From NCBI GenBank assembly GCA_002440225.1, contig DJSH01000014.1, positions 1 through 24,803 of the forward strand: 24,803 nucleotides of DNA. The letters are read 5' to 3'. A program made the translations under genes and the position numbers. The notes below the pieces were generated by a model. It saw nothing but the letters and a program-made list of their open reading frames with translations, was not told the DNA's origin and searched no databases. Within the stretch, counting starts at the first letter, position 1, and each line of letters opens with the position of its first letter. The DNA is from Candidatus Segatella violae (GTDB lineage Bacteria > Bacteroidota > Bacteroidia > Bacteroidales > Bacteroidaceae). Positions 14,204 through 21,071 of the stretch are shown here, piece after piece.

Positions 14204-15106
14204 TTAATTGAGAGCCTCGCCATTAAAAGTGCTGCCATCCTCCCAATCAGAGATTTTAACTTCTCCAAGCTTTATCTCGTCACGACCAACCTCAAGGTTT
14301 ACTGTGGTGATTTTTCCAGTCTCTAACTTGAAAGGTGTGCCGTTATCATAGATGAAGTTCTTACCACCAACAACTATGGTGAGTTGCTTAACCTCTTCCT
14401 GTGGAATAATAACGGAAACATACTTGGTGTTTTCTGTAATCTCAGGAAGCGAGAAGTCTTCCTTTACAGTAGTGGAAGGAGTGACAGCCTTTGTCAAGTA
14501 ATTGATAGTTGCCTCTTTAGCCGCATTACCCACAATCACTTTCTCTACAGTTGGTATGCCTCCCCACTGGTTCTTGTAGGTGAGGTTCACCACAAGTTTA
14601 GCCATCACATGAGTGAATGTGAGAGGAACAGTTTGCTGTTCATCAGCATTATAGGATATTCCATCTGTGTTTACTGCCACCAAGAGGTCGCTTTCTTCTT
14701 GTTTCGTCACATCAAATGTATATTCTCCAGCAGTAAGGTCGGATATTGCAGCAGTAGGGTACACACCGATGAAATAATGGTTGTCACGATTGTTCTTCCA
14801 CAACATCTGTGGAGTGGATACCCACGAGCCGTTGGTCAACTTATTGATGGCGTTGTTCACCACACGCTCGCTTGTCTCTTGGGCAACAGTTGCATCGCCT
14901 GTCCAAGCATACACACTGATTTCATCACCCTCCACAAACTTTTGACCACCATTCTCATCCGTGGCAACACGTGTCATGTTGCCGATAGTGGTAGAAACGG
15001 TGATGTACTTGGAGGTCTCGCCCCCGATACCGTTCTCGTCGTTTGAGCAACTGCCCAATGTCAATGCCATTGCCATTAGGGCAAAGAGATAAGTCTTTGT
15101 TCTCAT
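14204..15106 (-). CDS. Fimbrillin-family lipoprotein
   Basis: A 300-aa lipoprotein: MRTKTYLFALMAMALTLGSC with lipobox at Cys20, followed by the SNDEN start common to these proteins. The Mfa_like_1 body includes MTRVATDENGG, VEGDEISVYAW, STPQMLWKNNRDNHYFIGVYP, VPLTFTHVMAKLVVNLTY and a closing ITTVNLEVGRDEI...ISDWEDGSTF. It is the gene right after the Mfa2-like anchor, where the major pilin often sits. The spacing to the anchor gene is 60 nt, larger than elsewhere in the operon, which could allow a separate start or processing site. Confidence 0.88.
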   Translation of the reverse strand: MRTKTYLFALMAMALTLGSCSNDENGIGGETSKYITVSTTIGNMTRVATDENGGQKFVEGDEISVYAWTGDATVAQETSERVVNNAINKLTNGSWVSTPQMLWKNNRDNHYFIGVYPTAAISDLTAGEYTFDVTKQEESDLLVAVNTDGISYNADEQQTVPLTFTHVMAKLVVNLTYKNQWGGIPTVEKVIVGNAAKEATINYLTKAVTPSTTVKEDFSLPEITENTKYVSVIIPQEEVKQLTIVVGGKNFIYDNGTPFKLETGKITTVNLEVGRDEIKLGEVKISDWEDGSTFNGEALN

Positions 15107-15166
15107 TTTCTTTTACTTTTTATGTTTATATTCTTGTTTTGATTCTTGCATAAAGGATATTGTCGC

Positions 15167-16081
15167 TTAATTTTCTGGATTCAAGATTTCACCACGATAA
15201 ATCCATTCCTCAGTCCAGTCATCTATCTTCGTGCTCGTAAGATACATGTAAGGTTTCATCTCCTCATATTCCAAGTTTATCTGATACTTGCCACCAGACT
15301 TCATGATGGGTGCTTCGATGTCGTAGTTACTAATTATTCCGTTAGGAGCAATCAGTTGTATAAACAACCGAGTGGTATGAAAACCGTTTGCAGTCGGCAT
15401 CAAGCGCATTGTTTCCGTCATCAACGCATTGCCATGCACGGCGATAGCCAAAGGTATGTCGCACTCTTCCTTTGTATAGGTTGCTGTCCCAAATGTGCCA
15501 TCCTCATTCTTTTGCAGAGGCAGGAGTCCACTCGCAACATTCAGCACCTTACCGCTTATTGCTGTGTTTTCTGGCACGCCCTCAATGATAACAGTCAGCT
15601 CCGCAAGCATAGGGCGCATTTCGTCTTTTGTTACGTAGTTGCCATTTGATTTGTCGATAATGATGTCCGTGACACCATAATAGCCATGGTCGGGAGAGGC
15701 ACTTGGATTAGACAGTCCAAACATGAGTTGATTCATATTCGTGACAGCTCTTGTCGCCTCACCTATGGTAAAAGGTTCTATCAAATTGGTCGCTGCCAAT
15801 ATCTGATAATGCCCTTCGGGAAGAGAGAAGCGTTGGCTCGCCACCTCCTGCGCACTACCATAATGCTTTTCCTCTACAAGCGAGCCTTCATCGGCATTGA
15901 ATATCCAGAGTTTCACATCTTTTACTTCCGTACCTTGGTCGGCTTCATCTGCCCAAGTGAGCGATACAGACAAACCACTCTTATCCTCACCATCATGCAC
16001 TTCATGGTCGCAACTTGCCAATAGGCATGGGACGCACAGTAGCACCCATAAGCAAACATAAAATCTTCTTTTTGCTTTCAT
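15167..16081 (-). CDS. FimB/Mfa2-type fimbrial anchor lipoprotein
   Basis: A 304-aa lipoprotein with signal peptide ending LLASC (Cys24). The N-terminal region SLTWADEADQGTEVKDVKLWIFNADEGSLVEEKHY is the classic FimB/Mfa2 pattern (PF08842-like), and the C-terminal end is the matching YQINLEYEEM...IDDWTEEWIYRGE. This family anchors the fimbria in the outer membrane and limits its length. It lies between the OmpA gene (20 nt upstream) and the first fimbrillin, the usual place in Bacteroidota fimbrial operons. Alternative: another Mfa-family accessory subunit. Confidence 0.82.
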   Translation of the reverse strand: MKAKRRFYVCLWVLLCVPCLLASCDHEVHDGEDKSGLSVSLTWADEADQGTEVKDVKLWIFNADEGSLVEEKHYGSAQEVASQRFSLPEGHYQILAATNLIEPFTIGEATRAVTNMNQLMFGLSNPSASPDHGYYGVTDIIIDKSNGNYVTKDEMRPMLAELTVIIEGVPENTAISGKVLNVASGLLPLQKNEDGTFGTATYTKEECDIPLAIAVHGNALMTETMRLMPTANGFHTTRLFIQLIAPNGIISNYDIEAPIMKSGGKYQINLEYEEMKPYMYLTSTKIDDWTEEWIYRGEILNPEN

Positions 16082-16101
16082 TTTCTATCTTGTTTTATGG
16101 G

Positions 16102-17319
16102 TTACTTATGATTGTCTTTAGTCTCTACTCGGCGAGCCTTATCCGCATCTTGGGTGTCATCGCTACCATTTCCTATTGCAGTAATGCGACTTGCCTCTAT
16201 GTCATTCTTCACAAGCCAAGTTTTTACGGTTTCTGCACGTTGGCGAGATATACGTTTATTGACAGCCACGCTGCCTTTTGTGTCACACCAACCTGTTACC
16301 GTTACCTTCATGTGCGGATTCTCTTTCAATGTTTTGAGAATATCATTCAATTTAGTCTCTTCATTTTGTTGGATGTCGATACTATTGAAGGTGAAATATA
16401 TGACAGGGAAAGTCACCTTTGCAGATTCTTTTATGTCTTGTTCTGCAACTTTTGTCTCTGCCTTATCCACTGTTTCTTTCTGATTGACATTCTCCGAAGA
16501 AGTTGCTTCTTGTTGTAGAACTTCCTTTTGTGGAACTGATGGAGTTTCTGCTACCTTGTTCTTCTTTTTAGAGAGGTTAATCCCTAATCTTACTCCACTT
16601 TCCCAAATAAAGTTGTTCTTATGCAGATGTTCTGGCATTCCGTCCATACGTTCGCCAGTAAGACGAGTCAAACCGGAATAGATGCCCAATTTCAGACATG
16701 AAGTCAGTTGGTAGCCCACCTGCAAGTCTGCACCATAACCCAAATGCCAGTTGGTAGAACCTTTCATTACCTTGGCATCATCGGCTATAGTCTGGATATC
16801 AGCCTTGGTCGTTACTGCATATATATGAGGTGAAACTGCCAAATCCCATCGGCTGTCAGCTGTCTTGTGGAACAGTCCAAGGAGATTAACGTTCACTCTT
16901 GCCCCATACCAACCCATCCTGACATGGCTTTTCAGATTGGCATATTCCCAACTGTCCATGCCTAAGACACCTGCGTTGTAAAACATACCGTCGCTACCCA
17001 ACCAATAGTTACGTTCTACGCAACAGTCTTGTGCAGACAAGTTCATTTCTCCATACTTGGCAGATAACTCAGCCGAGAAGATGGAGTTGAAACGATAGCC
17101 CCCATATAAGCCAGCAGCCCAACCGAGGTGCGTCTTGTCATGTCCGAAACTTGAGAAAGTAGAGAAACCGAAAGGCATTCCACCCTCAATACCGACGTAC
17201 CAGCCATGCAAAGTTGCCTTTCCATCTTCTTTTACTTCCGCTTTCGCAAAAGAAAATGGAAGAATAAATGCAAGTATTGCGACCAGCAACCGATTTTTTG
17301 TTGTCAAATAATTTGTCAT
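16102..17319 (-). CDS. OmpA-family outer membrane protein (DUF3575-like beta-barrel)
   Basis: A 405-aa outer membrane protein, first of the five fimbrial operon genes. A Sec signal peptide is cleaved after AKA (about residue 27). Residues about 35-250 form a beta-barrel-like domain with alternating aromatic/Gly strands (HGWYVGIEGGMPFGFSTF, GAGLYGGYRFN-type segments, WESGVRLGINLS). A charged linker spans about 255-300. The OmpA peptidoglycan-binding domain follows: VIYFTFNSIDIQQNE, VTVTGWCDTKGS, NKRISRQRAETVKTWLVKND. It would fix the fimbrial apparatus to the cell wall and perhaps form a pore. The OmpA domain is certain; the barrel as DUF3575 is from memory of similar operons. Confidence 0.85.
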   Translation of the reverse strand: MTNYLTTKNRLLVAILAFILPFSFAKAEVKEDGKATLHGWYVGIEGGMPFGFSTFSSFGHDKTHLGWAAGLYGGYRFNSIFSAELSAKYGEMNLSAQDCCVERNYWLGSDGMFYNAGVLGMDSWEYANLKSHVRMGWYGARVNVNLLGLFHKTADSRWDLAVSPHIYAVTTKADIQTIADDAKVMKGSTNWHLGYGADLQVGYQLTSCLKLGIYSGLTRLTGERMDGMPEHLHKNNFIWESGVRLGINLSKKKNKVAETPSVPQKEVLQQEATSSENVNQKETVDKAETKVAEQDIKESAKVTFPVIYFTFNSIDIQQNEETKLNDILKTLKENPHMKVTVTGWCDTKGSVAVNKRISRQRAETVKTWLVKNDIEASRITAIGNGSDDTQDADKARRVETKDNHK

Positions 17320-17415
17320 ATCATTCTTTTATTTTTTATCGTAAATGTAAGGAACTATCTACAATTACAGGACAAGTATCCACCATAAAACTAATTCATC
17401 CATTCTGTCCGAAAC

Positions 17416-17661
17416 TCACTCCAGAAAATACAAGAGGTTTGTCATCATAATGAATATGGATGCAAGGAACAAATAGATATAAAAGCGTTCCCTCTTGATG
17501 AAGTCACGAAAGCTATAGCGAGCCTTGTAGTGATCGTCAAGATACATCCTGTACTCATGTATCATGACACATCCGAAGATGATGCCTATAATGAGTACAA
17601 ACACCCCGATGATAAGCAGGGCTAATTCTATCTTTGGTATGTTTTCTAAGAATTCGTTCAT
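17416..17661 (-). CDS. Small membrane protein with two helices, 81 aa
   Basis: An 81-aa protein with transmembrane helices at about residues 12-36 and 61-79. A basic, tyrosine-rich loop lies between them (HEYRMYLDDHYKARYSFRDFIKRERF). It lies 96 nt upstream of the OmpA gene on the same strand, and the OmpA gene has no clear promoter of its own, so this may be the true first gene of the fimbrial operon. No family recognised. The TATTTTTG box ends only 4 nt before the ATG, which would make the transcript nearly leaderless unless another promoter is used. Confidence 0.6.
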   Translation of the reverse strand: MNEFLENIPKIELALLIIGVFVLIIGIIFGCVMIHEYRMYLDDHYKARYSFRDFIKRERFYIYLFLASIFIMMTNLLYFLE

Positions 17662-17665
17662 GGTG

Positions 17666-17673
17666 CAAAAATA
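17666..17673 (-). promoter_or_regulatory. Possible -7 box ahead of the 81-aa gene
   Basis: TATTTTTG fits TAnnTTTG, but it ends 4 nt before the ATG and lacks a -33 TTTG at 20 nt spacing. It is plausible only as a leaderless or regulated promoter. Confidence 0.35.
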
Positions 17674-17730
17674 GTGTTTTTCATCGAAAAAAGGTGTCCA
17701 CTTGCCCTGTTCATGTGTCTACTTCCTATC

Positions 17731-17768
17731 AAAAAGGTGTCGCATTCATAGGAAAGCGACACCTTTTT
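17731..17768. terminator. Bidirectional terminator between AraC and fimbrial units
   Basis: AAAAAGGTGTCGC pairs perfectly with GCGACACCTTTTT (13 bp) around a 12-nt loop, with A and T tracts on both sides. Read on the minus strand it ends the AraC transcript (stop at 17822). Confidence 0.85.
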
Positions 17769-17821
17769 AGGCGTTTTGACGATAAAATTTTGATTTTTCT
17801 TTGGCGTTTCACAAAAAATGA

Positions 17822-19018
17822 TTATGCCTGTGTTTTCTCATTTGGTACTATAGTTGTTGTCTGTTCATCTCTCCATTCTGTAGGAGTGCAACCCTCCTTT
17901 GACTTAAAAACTCGATACAGATAAGTCCTGGACGAGAAGCCGCATTCTGCAGAAATGATGTCGTTGCTATAGTCAGGATATTCCAACATCATCTTCTTTG
18001 CCGCTTTGAAGCGTATCTCACTAAGCCATATTCGGAATGTCGATTTCATGCACTGGTCGAAGAATAAAGACAACTCGTCCTTGGATATGCGAAGGGTGCG
18101 AGAAAGGGTCAACATATTCACTGTATTATCCTTATATCCTAAATCGGCACACCATTTGTCAAGGATGTTTTGAATATCGGTTATACGTTCTTCCGATAGT
18201 TGTTGTAAAGATTCTGTACTGTTACCCACAGAGTATAGTTGTTTTCCAGAATGTGACCATACCCTCCCAGATTTCATATTCTCATCTTTGGAAGAACTGT
18301 TATTTTCTACTTCCTTGTCCAAGAGTTCTTCGGTCGGAATATAATTGCTGCCAAGAGCTACAAATGTAAGGTTAAAGAACAACAGGGCAAGCAAGGCTAC
18401 CGGACCAACTATAAATAACAAGGTGGTGGAAAGGATGGCAAACGGCATGACAAGAGCTGCGAGCCACAGAATATTGACACTGGCTCTGGAATATCTCACG
18501 TAGGGCAACATATCCGTTGCAGCCATTGTCTCCAACATATTTTTGCGCTTTATCATTTCTCTGACTATCATGTATATGCAGTAGGCTACGCTTACGCAAA
18601 AGAGAGCCAGCATCCCATAAAGCCATGCGCCAATATTCAAGCCATGATGGAGATTTGCGCCAATACAAAAGACTGCGATGATGGCTGCATAAATGATACT
18701 GCATACCAAATTCATCTTCTTGCGCTTCACGTGGGTTGCCTCAATATTGTAGATACCCATGGAGATGAGTGAGAAGCATGGAGTATAGATGAGAATATTG
18801 ATTACCGCACCTAAATCATCGTCTGATGCACGGAAACCAAAAGCCATCTGCACCACATACTGTATAGCCATTCCTATCATGGCAATGAATATCATCCAAC
18901 GAGAACGCTCATAGCGTTTGTTCTCCCACCTTACATGCAGATGGGAGATGCCGAGGATGAAGGCATTGATGAGCATGAATATGAGACATGCGAACTGAAG
19001 TAAAAATAGTGAGTCCAT
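17822..19018 (-). CDS. Membrane-tethered AraC-family transcription regulator
   Basis: A 398-aa protein. The first about 230 residues are strongly hydrophobic with about seven predicted helices (such as LFLLQFACLIFMLINAFILG and FAILSTTLLFIVGPVALLAL). A hydrophilic linker of about 50 residues follows. The AraC-type double helix-turn-helix occupies about residues 275-390: VNMLTLSRTLRISKDELSLFF, FRIWLSEIRFKAAKKMML, then the second motif SNDIISAECGFSSRTYLYRVFKSKEGCTPTEWR. This layout suggests a sensor that binds DNA from the inner membrane. It is upstream of, and on the same strand as, the fimbrial operon, so it is a candidate regulator of it. It begins 7 nt after the ATPase remnant. Confidence 0.88.
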   Translation of the reverse strand: MDSLFLLQFACLIFMLINAFILGISHLHVRWENKRYERSRWMIFIAMIGMAIQYVVQMAFGFRASDDDLGAVINILIYTPCFSLISMGIYNIEATHVKRKKMNLVCSIIYAAIIAVFCIGANLHHGLNIGAWLYGMLALFCVSVAYCIYMIVREMIKRKNMLETMAATDMLPYVRYSRASVNILWLAALVMPFAILSTTLLFIVGPVALLALLFFNLTFVALGSNYIPTEELLDKEVENNSSSKDENMKSGRVWSHSGKQLYSVGNSTESLQQLSEERITDIQNILDKWCADLGYKDNTVNMLTLSRTLRISKDELSLFFDQCMKSTFRIWLSEIRFKAAKKMMLEYPDYSNDIISAECGFSSRTYLYRVFKSKEGCTPTEWRDEQTTTIVPNEKTQA

Positions 19019-19025
19019 ATGCTTT

Positions 19026-19667
19026 TTATATTTTGTTTACTTTCTTATATTTCTGGTTGCTTGCCGTCGGATTCTCAGGATTGGTCATCTGTAAATATCC
19101 TGCTGCAACAAGGGAGGTTATGTATTTGGCTATATTTTTTGTATGATAGACAACACCGGCTCTTTCCAAGATTTCTCTACTTGTTCTTGGTACGCTACAG
19201 AAGTTTACTATATCCTTCTGTTTATTCGTCAATGGCACTCTTTTAGTGTCATGGTCTGCGGCAAAAGTGTCATGGTCGGTGTCTAAGTTGGTGTCAGAGT
19301 GTCTAAGTCTAGTGTCATGGTCTTTGACAAAAGTGTCATGGTCGGTATCTAAGTCGGTGTCAGAGTGTCCAATTCCTGTGTTATGGTCTTCGACTTGGTT
19401 ACTTTCTTCTCTCCAGACCATGATGACAAATTCTAGTGCCTTGTCATTATTCATAAACGTGACATTGACATCTTCATCGAGCGCACGAGTGATGCCACTG
19501 CCAACACCAGTGTATGGCAGCAAATATATAGCGTTGTTGAAAAGGAACATATTTCGTGGCATGGAAGTACCAGCCTTGATGTCTTCGATGGTGAGCCCAT
19601 TTGGCAATGCACCAGGACTATGAATCTCCACACGATTGTCGAAAATGAAAATGCGAACTGGAGCTTT
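19026..19667 (-). pseudogene. AlbA_2/AAA_4-type ATP-binding protein, C-terminal remnant
   Basis: The readable part is the C-terminal half of the large Bacteroidota 'ATP-binding / AlbA_2' family. It starts at about KAPVRIFIFDNRVEIHSPG, the HATPase_c_4 core, and goes on with LPNGLTIEDIKAGTSMPRN and PYTGVGSGITRALD. A repetitive Asp/His/Thr linker follows, then a winged-helix end (LTNKQKDIVNFCSVPRTSREILERAG). The N-terminal AlbA_2 DNA-binding domain and most of the ATPase part are missing; upstream, the DNA turns into a helix-turn-helix gene in another reading frame. A GTG at 19631 could start a 201-aa fragment, but mid-domain. The stop is 7 nt before the AraC gene, so the remnant may still provide its transcript leader. 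Confidence 0.78.
19248..19379 (-). repeat. 66-bp tandem repeat encoding an Asp/His/Thr linker
   Basis: Two copies of a 66-bp unit (22 codons each) encode GHSDTDLDTDHDTF-VKDHDT and RHSDTNLDTDHDTF-AADHDT. Shorter DHDT units recur inside. It lies between the ATPase part and the winged helix, where this family often has expandable linkers. Confidence 0.8.
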
Positions 19668-19785
19668 TGGTACACCATTTAGAAATTGTTGCTTGGTCTT
19701 TAACCAACATTTCCGCCAACCACTTGTTTGAGTGCTTGGTTACTGCCAACATTATCTTCAATCTGTTTACATCTTTCTTTGTCAT
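19618..19785 (-). pseudogene. XRE-type helix-turn-helix regulator, 3' end replaced
   Basis: ATG at 19785 opens a 55-codon frame. Its first 40 residues are a typical Bacteroidota HTH regulator: MTKKDVNRLKIMLAVTKHSN, then KWLAEMLVKDQATISKWCTK, which ends in the recognition helix. From about position 19668 the DNA instead matches the AAA_4 remnant in the +1 frame, so the last 15 residues are out-of-frame readings of that gene. The normal C-terminus of the HTH protein (about 20-30 aa) is gone. The HTH core may still fold, so residual DNA binding is possible. Confidence 0.72.
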
Positions 19786-19817
19786 ACATTTTATTATATA
19801 ATAAGTAAATGCACTTG

Positions 19818-19825
19818 CAAAAGTA
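19818..19825 (-). promoter_or_regulatory. -7 box for the HTH/ATPase remnant/AraC transcript
   Basis: TACTTTTG on the minus strand fits TAnnTTTG, 32 nt before the HTH ATG. The -33 region is poor. It is the only promoter I see for the HTH remnant and, by read-through, for AraC. Confidence 0.45.
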
Positions 19826-19913
19826 CAATAATATTTTCAAATATAAGTTTTGTTTTTCTCAAAAAGTTTGTTTCAAACGTAAATAATTGAATATCTCGCA
19901 ATGTTGTCTATAG

Positions 19914-20012
19914 TTTTGGTTTGGAAATACATCGGAAATCTTGTTATTTTGGTTTGGAAATGCTTAAAATTTTATTGATTTTTGGTTTGGATTTGAAAAA
20001 TATATTTATCTT
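19914..20012 (+). repeat. 33-bp tandem promoter repeat (three units)
   Basis: TTTTGGTTTGGA starts at 19914, 19947 and 19980, exactly 33 bp apart. Units one and two share TTTTGGTTTGGAAAT; unit three reads TTTTGGTTTGGATTT. The rest of each unit is AT-rich and less conserved. A -7 box follows the third unit, so each unit carries a TTTG/TTTGG -33-like box. Confidence 0.7.
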
Positions 20013-20014
20013 TG
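20007..20014 (+). promoter_or_regulatory. -7 box after the 33-bp array
   Basis: TATCTTTG fits TAnnTTTG. TTTGG boxes of the third unit lie 17 and 22 nt upstream instead of the ideal 20. An ATG follows 4 nt later, opening a 34-codon frame (20019-20123) that I do not regard as a proven gene. The nearest recognisable coding sequence downstream is the broken ATPase at 20250. Confidence 0.5.
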
Positions 20015-20083
20015 CACCATGTTTTATAGCATTTCGATGAACTTTGGGATGGATCGTTTTATGCTGGCTACCTGCATGTGTTT

Positions 20084-20173
20084 TTGGCTAAAAATAGTAG
20101 TACTTTTAGCCAATAATATATAAAAATATCCATTATTGGCTAAAAATGATATAGGATTTAGCCAATAATGGAT
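20084..20173. repeat. Two tandem dyads, 52 bp apart
   Basis: Dyad one is TTGGCTAAA (20084) / TTTAGCCAA (20105). Dyad two has 17-nt perfect arms ATCCATTATTGGCTAAA (20128) / TTTAGCCAATAATGGAT (20157). Both loops are 12 nt long and the units are 52 bp apart. They lie 76 nt upstream of the broken ATPase gene and could be operators or a remnant of its promoter array. The rest of the gap 19826-20249 is AT-rich and shows no gene. Confidence 0.65.
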
Positions 20174-20249
20174 TTTTCTTTTTGCACGTGGTATTGGCTG
20201 CGGAAAATTACAAAAAACAGCAAATAGACGATTAAAGAACTTTATCAAG

Positions 20250-20718
20250 ATGAGAAATAATATCATAGGCAGACAGAGTGAACAAGACACTTTGGCTCGC
20301 ATATACGAGTCAAGGCAGGCGGAGTTTGTTGAAGTTTGTGGGCGTCGTCGAGTAGGAAAGACCTTTTTGATACGTGAATATTTTGAGGAAGAAATGGTTT
20401 TCCAGACATCAGGATTGGCTGGCGCAAGCACCCAAGAGCAGTTGAAGAATTTCTTCTATACACTTCGTCGCTATGACAAGACTGCCACGGAGATGCCACA
20501 TGATTGGCTTGATGCCTTCGAGATGCTCATCACCTATCTGGATTCTTTGGTCAAGGTGGAGCGCAAGGTCGTTTTCCTTGATGAGTTGCCATGGATGGAT
20601 ACTGCTAATTCTGGTTTTGTTTCGGCATTGGAGCATTTCTGGAATGGATGGGCTTCATCGAAATATGTACTCTGGCATTGCACAAAATGAAGTCATTCTT
20701 GATGACTTGTTTTCGTAG
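20250..20718 (+). pseudogene. Archaeal-type ATPase (ATPase_2/DUF234-like) with internal deletion
   Basis: The first about 137 codons are a sound ATPase start: MRNNIIGRQSEQDTLARIYE, Walker A GRRRVGKT (31-38), Walker B VVFLDE (107-112), then FVSALEHFWNGWASSK. This family is normally about 450-480 aa. At about 20660 the sequence jumps to what looks like the family's C-terminal end (NMYSGIAQNEVILDDLFS then TAG), but in a different frame. The original frame stops at 20690 after 146 aa. About 300 codons, including the C-terminal nuclease-like domain, have been lost. The remaining product would lack the ATPase sensor region and is unlikely to work. Confidence 0.75.
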
Positions 20719-21071
20719 TTCGCATGTAAGTTTTTGTAGTTCGCACGTAAAAAAGTTTTCGAGAAAAAAGTGTCAAAGTATCATTTTATGCTTGAAAAAT
20801 AAAGGTAATATATTGAATGATAGGGTGATAGAAAGGCTGATACTTCTCGATTTTTAAAGCCGAGAAGTATCAGCGAAGTGTCAGTGAAGCGTCATTGCCA
20901 AAGTTTGGCTGTATTGCCAAAGTTTATGAATGAATTGCCCAAATTTGTGCCCGATATTTGGGCACTCCTTGCCCGCATATCGGGCACTGAGTGCCCACTG
21001 CTTGTTCTGTCGATGCCCGACGCTTGTTCACTGAGTGCCCGTCGGCTGGTCAATGGTGGAACATCGGCTGG
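20719..21071. other. Gene-free stretch with hairpin and short periodic repeats
   Basis: A perfect 13-bp hairpin lies at 20837-20873 (CTGATACTTCTCG / CGAGAAGTATCAG). Next comes a run of similar 13-mers: ATTGCCAAAGTTT at 20894 and 20913, ATTGCCCAAATTT at 20934, GTGCCCGATATTT at 20947. GTGCCC/GGGCAC (20947-20965) and GGGCACTGAGTGCCC (20982-20996) are palindromic. TCGGCTGGTCAATG occurs at 21042 and 21064, the second overlapping the ATPase stop. Frames here give LPKF/VPDI motifs but no convincing protein. Confidence 0.6.

Noticed and set aside
14384..15046. A 220-codon plus-strand frame opposite a fimbrillin gene
   Set aside because: Antisense shadow; it lacks a promoter or ribosome site and is rich in Cys/His with no known fold.
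17320..17415. A dedicated promoter for the OmpA gene
   Set aside because: Only a poor match (TACATTTA) to the -7 consensus and no -33 box; the operon may start at the 81-aa gene instead.
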